DNA of 5,071 nucleotides, from assembly GCA_028682985.1 (NCBI GenBank), contig JAJRAE010000114.1, positions 1 to 5,071 of the forward strand. The letters are read 5' to 3'. Positions 1-5,071 of the stretch are shown here, piece by piece. How positions within the stretch are numbered: position 1 is the first letter of the stretch; each line of letters begins with the position of its first letter. The stretch is from Methanobacterium sp. (GTDB taxonomy: Archaea > Methanobacteriota > Methanobacteria > Methanobacteriales > Methanobacteriaceae). The notes below the pieces were generated by a model. That model ran no database searches, was not told where the DNA came from, and was given only the letters and a program-made list of their open reading frames with translations. The position numbers and the translations under genes are program-made.

Positions 1-1324
1 CATCTATCGTGTAGTATATGACCGGATTTTGGTCCATGTCGATTGCGGATAAATTCACACTGCTATCGCATATGAAGTCTTCATTTGGATCTAAATTGAA
101 CCAATCATAATAAATATCGAATGCACAGCTTGTGGGATTTGCAGTTACTACTGGCGCTTGGTTATCTATCAGGTTATAGTTTTCAGTGTATACTGGGGAT
201 TGATTCCCTGATGCATCAACAACTAGATATTTTAATGTGGTGATACCTTCCAGTAATCTTAATCCGTAAAATATTTCACTATTAACGTTGGGATCAGCCC
301 CGTCTGTTGTATAGTAAATTATTGAACCAGTAAAATTATCATTTACCTGGATATCCACATTTACTGGATCGTTGTAGTATGTTCCCCCTGTTGGTGTTGC
401 ATTTGCGATGGGCGAGATATTATCAACGATGTTGTACATTTCAGTGTATATTGGTGAAAAGTTACCGAAACTGTCTTTGGCTATAAATTTCAGGATGAAT
501 TGACCGGCAGATTCTATAGTTATTGGTCCTATATAGTAGTTTCCATAAATATCCCCAGTTTCCTCATCAATTACAAAAGGGTCATCTCCATTGGTGGTAT
601 AGTATATTTCTGGATTTAAGTCGGTATTATCGCTTGCGGTTAATTCAATTGTATTCAAATTATTGTAGGTTCCTCCGATAGGGTTTGCAGTTGCTGTTGG
701 TGCTATTGAATCTATATTATAGATTTCTGTAAATATTTCAGAAGAGTTCCCTGAATCATCCATGAAGAAGAATTTTAAAATAGTCTGTCCTTCTGGTATG
801 TTTATAGGTCCGGTGTAGAATGTGCTTGAAGTAGTTGGATCTTCTCCATTTATCGTATAATAGGCTTTAGGATTATCATCAAAATTATCCCACGCATATA
901 ATTCCTTGGAAACTGGATGATTATAATAATATTCGCCATTACCAGAATTGTAAACGGGAGGATATTCATCAACTAAAAAATATGTTTCACTTTTGATATC
1001 TGCTAAATTCCCTGCCTCATCTGAAGCCATGAATTTAATGGTTGTTTCACCTGGTGAATTTATAAATATAGGCCCATCTGTTTGAATATTAATATAGGGA
1101 CTATTTGTAGTTGGTTCTGATTCATCTAAAGTATAATATACTATTACATTATTTTCTTGGTTCAAATCTTCAAAATATACATAAATAGGTTCATAATATG
1201 TTCCTCCAGAAGGATATATTTCTACTTCTGGTGCTTCTGTATCTTCTGCTGCTACTGCTCCACTAATAACCAGTGAAAAAACGAGTGTAGCAAATAAGAA
1301 AAATATTCTATTTAAATTATTCAT
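1..1324 (-). CDS. Secreted repeat protein with chitobiase/hexosaminidase-C-terminal-like repeats, C-terminus cut off by window edge
   Basis: Reading the minus strand from ATG 1324-1322 gives 441 uninterrupted codons that run off the left edge. Residues 1-6 (MNNLNR) are followed by a hydrophobic core (about 7-22) and an AVAA cleavage site near residues 23-26, a Sec signal peptide. The rest is a tandem array with a period of about 86-96 residues: repeats at about 30-119, 120-206, 207-301, 302-388 and 389 onward (incomplete). Each has the order GGTYY-like turn, 'YYT.(D/N)G.(D/E)P', 'GP..I..(G)..(I/L)KF', 'D..GN.S' and 'YTE.YN', the pattern I associate with the CHB_HEX_C_1 family common in methanogen surface proteins. 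Repeats 2 and 5 have degenerate first motifs. A catalytic or anchoring domain, if any, lies beyond the window. A GAGGGG ribosome site 6 nt upstream supports the start. It lies 47 nt downstream of another secreted gene. Role inferred: cell-surface or adhesin-like protein. Confidence 0.9.
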   Translation of the reverse strand, partial: MNNLNRIFFLFATLVFSLVISGAVAAEDTEAPEVEIYPSGGTYYEPIYVYFEDLNQENNVIVYYTLDESEPTTNSPYINIQTDGPIFINSPGETTIKFMASDEAGNLADIKSETYFLVDEYPPVYNSGNGEYYYNHPVSKELYAWDNFDDNPKAYYTINGEDPTTSSTFYTGPINIPEGQTILKFFFMDDSGNSSEIFTEIYNIDSIAPTATANPIGGTYNNLNTIELTASDNTDLNPEIYYTTNGDDPFVIDEETGDIYGNYYIGPITIESAGQFILKFIAKDSFGNFSPIYTEMYNIVDNISPIANATPTGGTYYNDPVNVDIQVNDNFTGSIIYYTTDGADPNVNSEIFYGLRLLEGITTLKYLVVDASGNQSPVYTENYNLIDNQAPVVTANPTSCAFDIYYDWFNLDPNEDFICDSSVNLSAIDMDQNPVIYYTID

Positions 1325-1330
1325 TTTTTT

Positions 1331-1336
1331 CCCCTC
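1331..1336 (-). promoter_or_regulatory. Shine-Dalgarno site of the repeat protein
   Basis: The minus strand reads GAGGGG followed by six A and then ATG at 1324. Motif and 6-nt spacing fit an archaeal ribosome binding site and fix the start of the secreted repeat protein. Confidence 0.75.
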
Positions 1337-1344
1337 GATATATT

Positions 1345-1371
1345 TCTTAAATAAAAATTAAAAAAAATAAT
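1345..1371 (-). terminator. Possible oligo-T termination stretch between the two secreted genes
   Basis: Directly after the stop of the small secreted gene, the minus strand carries a run of eight T (1360-1367) followed by a second run of five T. Archaeal RNA polymerase can terminate at oligo-T stretches without a hairpin. The site could reduce read-through into the downstream repeat protein, or it may simply be AT-rich spacer. No stem-loop is visible. Confidence 0.3.
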
Positions 1372-1758
1372 TTAATCACCTGTAGTCCTAAACCGGAAAG
1401 TGTAAGTACTGTTCAGGCTATATCCACCCGTATCTAAAACAGCAAAGACTGGGATAGTGATTTCAATTTCATTGACGTAGTCAAAATAAGTGTAATTGCT
1501 TAATAAATTCATATAGATTAAAAATCTACTATTATGGGAACTGCAATCTTCACCTTTACTGGTTGCAGCCGCGGAGGTTTTACCGGTTCCTATATTGAAC
1601 AGGTCATAATTATTATATATTGCAGGTGAAAATTGACCTGCTGTATTACTGGTCAATTTTTTATCAGAAGCAGCTGATGATACTCCTGAAAATAAAAAAC
1701 AGATTAATAAAACACCAAAAATTAATAGAAATGATTTTTTAATTTTACTTTCCCCCAT
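1372..1758 (-). CDS. Small secreted protein of unknown function (128 aa)
   Basis: I do not recognise this family. It begins with a basic n-region (KIKK, residues 5-8), a long hydrophobic core (about 9-24) and a GVSSAAS cleavage region (about 25-31), so it is very probably exported or membrane-tethered. The mature part, about 98 residues, is rich in Ser, Thr, Asn and Tyr, has one cysteine (C72), and ends in an alternating polar/hydrophobic stretch (about 93-128) that reads as beta strands. It sits 47 nt upstream of the secreted repeat protein on the same strand, so the two may be cotranscribed. The start is uncertain: ATG 1758-1756 has no ribosome site upstream, while a GGGGGAAAG element overlaps the ATG and would suit an in-frame ATT at 1743. 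A truncated remnant of a larger surface protein is also possible. Compositional bias is ordinary for the AT-rich half of the window. Confidence 0.65.
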   Translation of the reverse strand: MGESKIKKSFLLIFGVLLICFLFSGVSSAASDKKLTSNTAGQFSPAIYNNYDLFNIGTGKTSAAATSKGEDCSSHNSRFLIYMNLLSNYTYFDYVNEIEITIPVFAVLDTGGYSLNSTYTFRFRTTGD

Positions 1759-1760
1759 GT

Positions 1761-1772
1761 ATTTTATATAAG
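1761..1772 (-). promoter_or_regulatory. TATA-like element just upstream of the small secreted gene
   Basis: The minus strand reads TTATATAAAAT directly before ATG 1758. It resembles an archaeal TATA box, but the expected start of transcription about 25 nt downstream would fall near 1741, inside the reading frame. Either it is not the working promoter or the annotated start is wrong. Confidence 0.3.
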
Positions 1773-1793
1773 GGTTTAAATTTTCAAAAGATT

Positions 1794-1825
1794 AAAAAAT
1801 TGAAACCCCCCACTTCAAATTTTTT
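1794..1825. repeat. AT-rich inverted repeat with a C6/G6 loop
   Basis: The plus strand has left arm AAAAAATTGAA (1794-1804), a 9-nt loop containing six C (1806-1811), and right arm TTCAAATTTTTT (1814-1825). The arms pair with one extra base. The stem is weak because it is almost all A-T. It lies in the leader or promoter region of the minus-strand small secreted gene and could be an operator, a leader stem-loop, or chance in AT-rich DNA. Confidence 0.4.
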
Positions 1826-1849
1826 TTAAATAATATCCAATAAATATAT

Positions 1850-1899
1850 TACGTGCTAACATACGTATCAATGTGGATAGATCTAAAAATATGCGTATA
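1850..1899. promoter_or_regulatory. Cluster of short palindromes, candidate operator
   Basis: Within 50 bp lie an ACGT core at 1851-1854, the perfect palindrome ATACGTAT (1861-1868), the palindrome TAGATCTA (1878-1885), and the near-palindrome TATGCGTATA (1890-1899). The ACGT/GCGT cores are 12 and 30 bp apart, about one and three helical turns. The block lies immediately upstream of the TATA-like element of the ribbon-helix-helix operon and between the two divergent units. Ribbon-helix-helix proteins typically bind short palindromes in repeated array, so autoregulation is plausible but inferred. Confidence 0.4.
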
Positions 1900-1900
1900 G

Positions 1901-1920
1901 AAAAGTTTTTAATAAATAAA
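1901..1920 (+). promoter_or_regulatory. Candidate TATA/BRE promoter of the regulator operon
   Basis: A purine-rich AGAAAAG stretch is followed by TTTTTAATAAATAAA, resembling an archaeal BRE plus TATA box. Transcription about 25 nt downstream would begin near 1932-1940, leaving a short leader of roughly 20-30 nt before ATG 1961. The surrounding DNA is so AT-rich that the exact box cannot be fixed by eye. Confidence 0.45.
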
Positions 1921-1960
1921 ATAACACAAATTATTATTTAATTGTGTTTGGTTGATTGTC

Positions 1961-2518
1961 ATGAAAAATTATCGAGTTAATACTACCATATCAATGAAAC
2001 ACCATGCTATTTTAAAAAAATATACAAAAAAGTACGGTACACAGCGTAGTGTACTGGAACATGCCTTAGAACTTAACCAAAGACAGAATAGAGAGTTCTC
2101 TGAGGAAGAAAAAATTTGGATGAGTATGTACCAGATAAAGAATCTGCTTACTGTTTTACCGGAAGATTTGACCAGACTATTTTTAAATAATTCAGATATT
2201 AATAGGATTCAAGATTATGTAAAAAATGAAACCCCGGTGGAATTTGCCATTGAATGGTTCTACACTAAACCACTAAAAGAATGTACATTAATAGAGTTGG
2301 TTGAGGGAATAATACTCAACATAAAGATGCAGAGCTCTGCTAAAACCATAAATTACCAGGAACTAGATGAATACTACACCATAAACATCTTACATGAACT
2401 GGGACTTAATGGTTCAAAAACAATAATAATCATGAATGAAAGTGCGCTGAACAATTATGGTGCTAATTTTGAGAGAAACTACTCAGAAAGAAACGTATTT
2501 TTCAAAATATATAAATAA
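1961..2518 (+). CDS. Ribbon-helix-helix regulator with unknown C-terminal domain, copy 1 (185 aa)
   Basis: Likely DNA-binding transcription factor. Residues 4-11 (YRVNTTIS) form the beta strand, residues 12-25 helix A, and GTQ (26-28) is the turn leading into helix B (VLEHALEL, 31-38). This is the MetJ/Arc/CopG-type ribbon-helix-helix layout, a fold that binds DNA as a dimer. Residues 40-185 form a domain I do not recognise, with W53, a KPLKEC motif (103-108), and a strongly conserved end (about 145-185: H..LG.N.SK..IIMNES...YG..FE..YSER.VFFK). I chose ATG 1961 over the in-frame TTG at 1952 because it aligns exactly with copy 2 and has a weak GGTTGAT ribosome site 4 nt upstream. First gene of a three-gene tandem array, 17 nt before copy 2, and closest to the candidate operator. 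The fold assignment is confident; target genes and ligand are unknown. Confidence 0.88.
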   Translation: MKNYRVNTTISMKHHAILKKYTKKYGTQRSVLEHALELNQRQNREFSEEEKIWMSMYQIKNLLTVLPEDLTRLFLNNSDINRIQDYVKNETPVEFAIEWFYTKPLKECTLIELVEGIILNIKMQSSAKTINYQELDEYYTINILHELGLNGSKTIIIMNESALNNYGANFERNYSERNVFFKIYK

Positions 2519-2535
2519 AATAATGGGATCTCAAA

Positions 2536-3105
2536 ATGAAAAAATATAGGATTAACACCACCATATCCAGTAAACATCAGGCAATGCTTGAAGAATTTAA
2601 AGATGAATACGGTACTCAACAGAGAGTGCTTGAATATGCCCTGGAGAGTCTAAAAAATAATCAACCAAAATCGGGTTTCTATCCAGAAGAGGACCTCTGG
2701 ATAAGAATAGGCCGGGAAATAAAAAGCACTATAATATTTCTTCAAAAGGATTTAGGCAAATTATTATTTGAAACCATTGATTTTGAAAAATTCACTAAAT
2801 ATGTGGAAAATGAAAGACCATCTGAATTCGGTCTGCAATGGTATTATAATAAGCCCCTTAAAGAATGTTCTTTACAGGAAATTGTGGAATATATAGTTAT
2901 CAAACTAAAAATCCAGGGAGGAGCTGATATAGTGAACTGGACTGAAGATAAGGATAGCTATTTAATAAATTATACTCATAGTTTGGGAATTAACTGTTCA
3001 AAAATGATTGTTATTATGGATGAAAGTGTCTTTAAAAGTTATGGGGCTGAGTTTGAGACCAGTTATTCAGAAAGGAGTGTATTCTTCAAGGTTTATAAAG
3101 ACTAA
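2536..3105 (+). CDS. Ribbon-helix-helix regulator with unknown C-terminal domain, copy 2 (189 aa)
   Basis: Paralogue of the flanking genes. Strand YRINTTIS (4-11), helix A (12-25), GTQ turn (26-28) and helix B (VLEYALESL, 31-39) match the ribbon-helix-helix fold. By hand count 23 of the first 37 residues equal copy 1, and 24 of 37 aligned residues equal copy 3. The linker (40-50) is Asn/Pro/Gly rich. The C-terminal domain (about 51-189) keeps W55, NKPLKEC (105-111), KIQG (125-128), and the conserved terminal block about 147-188 with SK, IMDES and YSERSVFFK. Its start is secure: ATG 2536 follows a GGGAT element with 6 nt spacing. It is 17 nt after copy 1 and 9 nt before copy 3, so one transcript is likely. 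Role inferred as transcription regulator, possibly sensing a ligand through the C-terminal domain. Confidence 0.92.
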   Translation: MKKYRINTTISSKHQAMLEEFKDEYGTQQRVLEYALESLKNNQPKSGFYPEEDLWIRIGREIKSTIIFLQKDLGKLLFETIDFEKFTKYVENERPSEFGLQWYYNKPLKECSLQEIVEYIVIKLKIQGGADIVNWTEDKDSYLINYTHSLGINCSKMIVIMDESVFKSYGAEFETSYSERSVFFKVYKD

Positions 3106-3114
3106 TACTAATTT

Positions 3115-3705
3115 ATGGTTGGGGGGATTTCTATTTCTAAAAAATACCGGGTAAATACAACGATATCCATAAAACACCGTGAATTGCTGGATAAACAGGT
3201 TGAAGAATATGGAACCCAACAAGCAGTTCTGGAAAAAGCTCTGGAAATTCTGGATAACGGCAATCATCCTGGCCAGTTATCTGAAGAGCAGGAGATATGG
3301 CTCCGCCTTTACCGGGAAGTAAATGATATTCTTGTATTTTTTCCAAGGGAATTAACCAAATTATTACTGGAAACAGTTGATATGGACGAGTTTCAGAAGC
3401 ACATCCAGAATGTTAAACAGGTCCAATCAGTTATAGAATATAACTACAAAAAACACCTATGCGACTTCACTTTAGCTGAATTAATTAAGGGAGTGATTAC
3501 CAATATTAAAATTCAGGGCTCTGTTGATACAGTTGAGTGCACAGAAAAAGAAGATCATTACCAGATATATTTAACCCATAGGTTGGGTATCAATGATTCA
3601 AAAAGCCTTATAATAATGAATGAAAGCGTATTTAAAAGCTACGGAGTCAAATTTGAATCCACTTATTCTAAGAGAAGTGTATTTTTCAAAATCTATAAAA
3701 ACTAA
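3115..3705 (+). CDS. Ribbon-helix-helix regulator with unknown C-terminal domain, copy 3 (up to 196 aa)
   Basis: Third paralogue. Strand YRVNTTIS (11-18), helix A (19-32), GTQ turn (33-35) and helix B (VLEKALEIL, 38-46) form the DNA-binding domain. The C-terminal domain keeps the W in EIW, the KIQG motif and the terminal block with IIMNES, FKSYG and YSKRSVFFKIYK, but KPLKEC is replaced by KHLCDF. The start is ambiguous. ATG 3115 adds a 7-residue extension (MVGGISI) not present in the paralogues and has no clear ribosome site. A GGGGGG element (3121-3126) lies inside that extension, 6 nt before an in-frame ATT at 3133 that matches the paralogue start region. Start by coupling to the copy 2 stop, 9 nt upstream, would support ATG 3115. 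The stop lies 9 nt from the convergent rfcL stop, with no hairpin terminator between. Confidence 0.9.
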   Translation: MVGGISISKKYRVNTTISIKHRELLDKQVEEYGTQQAVLEKALEILDNGNHPGQLSEEQEIWLRLYREVNDILVFFPRELTKLLLETVDMDEFQKHIQNVKQVQSVIEYNYKKHLCDFTLAELIKGVITNIKIQGSVDTVECTEKEDHYQIYLTHRLGINDSKSLIIMNESVFKSYGVKFESTYSKRSVFFKIYKN

Positions 3706-3714
3706 TAATGTGAT

Positions 3715-5053
3715 TTAAAAACTGAAAAGCGAAGTTTGGGCCTCTTTATTTTTAGATTCTTTATCCTGATCTTTAGATTCTTTTAAAGATTTCTTATTAT
3801 TTCCTGTTGAATCATCGGATTTTTTAGAATTATTCTTTTTATTCGGTGTTTTTGTTGCTTTTTTGACTTTGGATGTTTTGCTGGATTTATCTTTAGTTTT
3901 TGGGCTGGATTCGTCCTTTGGTTTATCTTTTTTATTCTTATTTGGAGTGGTTGTTTTTTTATCCGGAGTTTCAGCTTGTTTTTTCCCGGCAGATTTCTTC
4001 GGCTTCTTCTTTTTAGGTATTTTCCTGCTACGGAAGAGTTTTACCTCACTATCTTCCAGGTTGAAGTAGTCTGCCAGCTCCCGGGCTAATTCATTATCCT
4101 GGAACATCATTTCATAGTAGGGGAACTGTTCTCGAACTACCTTCTTGGAGCTGTGGGTTTTCTCACCAATTTTCTCGGCCACCTGGTCTTTGAGAGCTCT
4201 TTTAGCCCGGCTCTTAGAAAGTAGTGTGTAAACTGAGGATGTGGTGTAGCGGGCGAATTTTTTATAAGTCTCTTCCTTGGAAAGGGCTACGCCCAGACTC
4301 ATCAGGTCGTATGAGTACTTCCAGTATCCGTAGTGCCTGGTCTGGAAGGCCCGGCCCAAATAGGTGTCTGCCTGGGAGATCATCTCATAAGCTTCTTCTA
4401 TTTCATGGGCTTTCTCATATTCCCGGGGAACGTTTTCAGTGATTAATTCCAGGATAAATGCGGGGTCTGCCTCAACTCGCATGGATTCCTTAATTCTTCG
4501 CGTGTTCTTACTTTTAAGAACGGTTCTAACTGAGTCAAAGATGTTGTGGATTTCATCCTTCTGGGAGATTATTTCCAGATCTTCCTTGGTGATTACATCC
4601 TTGCCCCGGGCGATGGTCTCCAGATCGTTTATGGCCGACCTTAAATCTCCCCGGGATTGCTTGGCCAATATTTTAAGCACATATTCTTCAAAATCAACAC
4701 CCTCCTTAATACAGATACGCTTTAAAAGAGCTACTATGCTGTTGGTGTGCACCTTTCTGATGTTAATAACCTGACATTTAGGTTTAAGACTTCTAATCCT
4801 CTGGCTGTAAGGGTCGTTGGCCATCATGATAAGGGGGTGATGCCCTTCCTTTATGATCTTGGATATGGCTCTTATACCGCCCCGGTCGTCGTTTCCATGG
4901 ATTCCGTCCACTTCGTCCAGTATTATAAGTTTTAATCCCTGATTAAATAGGGAACGGGTTGCCGATGCTTCACCAACCGTGCTTAGAAGTATGTCGTAGG
5001 ATCTTTTGTCACTGGCGTTTAGCTCTACAAAATCAGCAAAATCCTGAGCTGCC
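3715..5053 (-). CDS. rfcL: Replication factor C large subunit (clamp loader ATPase), N-terminus missing
   Basis: The archaeal clamp loader, RfcL with RfcS subunits, opens PCNA and loads it on primed DNA using ATP. Counting residues from the false GTG at 5070, visible elements are: VELNASDKRS (15-24), Walker B LIILDEVDG (48-56), sensor 1 MMANDPYS (82-89), sensor 2 GDLRSAINDLE (141-151), a helical collar (about 170-345), a lysine-rich low-complexity tail (about 349-444), and C-terminal QTSLFSF (445-451), a PCNA-interacting peptide. Walker A (GPPGxGKT) and the preceding N-terminus, roughly 50-60 residues in homologues as I recall, lie beyond the contig end. The first six residues (MCSSDL) are translated adapter, so the real sequence begins at about residue 7. 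The gene is convergent with the regulator operon. In related methanogens rfcS usually neighbours rfcL, so it may lie just off the right edge. Confidence 0.95.
3718..3738 (-). other. PCNA-interacting peptide (PIP box) of RfcL
   Basis: The last seven codons of rfcL encode QTSLFSF, matching the Q-x-x-(L/I/M)-x-x-F pattern by which archaeal RfcL docks on the sliding clamp. Its position at the extreme C-terminus after a flexible tail is the standard arrangement. Confidence 0.88.
3739..4026 (-). other. Lysine-rich low-complexity tail of RfcL
   Basis: About 96 codons (residues 349-444) encode almost only Lys, Ser, Thr, Asn, Asp, Glu, Pro and Gln, with frequent KK pairs and short motifs such as TPNK and SKTSK. 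It is expected to be disordered and positively charged, tethering the PIP box to the collar and possibly touching DNA. The plus strand here is correspondingly T-rich. Confidence 0.85.
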
Positions 5054-5071
5054 AGATCGGAAGAGCACACG
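5054..5071 (+). other. Illumina sequencing adapter remnant (artefact)
   Basis: The final 18 bases are AGATCGGAAGAGCACACG, identical to the first 18 bases of the standard TruSeq read adapter. They are not genomic. On the minus strand they translate to MCSSDL, a known signature of untrimmed adapter, and supply a false GTG start for rfcL. The genomic sequence ends at about 5053. Confidence 0.97.

Noticed and set aside
1..1324. CRISPR-like or short DNA repeats suggested by recurring similar segments
   Set aside because: The similarity has a period of about 260-290 nt and follows codon frame, so it reflects protein domain repeats.
1952..1960. TTG start nine bases upstream of regulator copy 1
   Set aside because: It adds three residues (MIV) absent in the paralogues; ATG 1961 aligns exactly with the copy 2 start.
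3067..3346. Two overlapping minus-strand open frames inside the regulator array
   Set aside because: They lie antisense to well-supported paralogous genes, lack ribosome sites and show no recognisable protein pattern.
1961..3705. Toxin-antitoxin interpretation of the ribbon-helix-helix genes
   Set aside because: Antitoxins of this fold are usually short and paired with a toxin gene. Here all three genes are the same long two-domain type and no toxin-like partner is visible.
3703..3720. Hairpin terminator between copy 3 and rfcL
   Set aside because: The 9-nt gap and flanking bases contain no inverted repeat that could form a stem.
3863..4935. Four plus-strand open frames opposite rfcL
   Set aside because: They are shadows of the RfcL reading frame. 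The hydrophobic one at 3863-4069 is just the reverse reading of lysine codons, not a membrane protein.
5053..5070. GTG start and MCSSDL N-terminus of RfcL
   Set aside because: It is translated adapter sequence; the gene actually continues beyond the contig end.

Overview
The window looks archaeal, most likely from a Methanobacterium-like methanogen (order Methanobacteriales). The clearest evidence is an archaeal replication factor C large subunit ending in a PCNA-interacting peptide. Supporting signs are AT-rich upstream regions with TATA-like elements, tandem chitobiase/hexosaminidase-C-terminal-type repeats in a secreted protein, and short ribbon-helix-helix regulators. The taxon is inferred from recalled family features, because no database search was possible.

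Layout. Positions 1-1324 (minus) hold the N-terminal 441 residues of a secreted repeat protein that runs off the left edge. Positions 1372-1758 (minus), just upstream in the same direction, encode a small secreted protein of unknown function; the two probably form an envelope transcription unit. Positions 1759-1960 are an AT-rich divergent intergenic region with a hairpin, a cluster of short palindromes and a TATA-like element. Positions 1961-3705 (plus) hold three tandem paralogues of 185, 189 and up to 196 residues. Each has an N-terminal ribbon-helix-helix DNA-binding domain and the same unrecognised C-terminal domain. They are spaced 17 and 9 nt apart and look like one operon. Positions 3715-5053 (minus) encode most of RfcL, convergent with the operon and only 9 nt from it. 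The RfcL N-terminus, including Walker A, is missing because the contig ends there.

The last 18 bases (5054-5071) are Illumina adapter sequence, not biology. They create a false GTG start and a false MCSSDL N-terminus on RfcL.

How the parts relate. rfcL is core replication machinery and shows a visibly more GC-rich coding style, except in its lysine-rich tail. The rest is AT-rich accessory sequence. The most interesting unit is the triplicated regulator cassette next to a palindrome-rich divergent promoter region, an arrangement that suggests autoregulation and/or control of the divergent envelope genes. That link is inference. I found no tRNA, rRNA, CRISPR array or insertion sequence.
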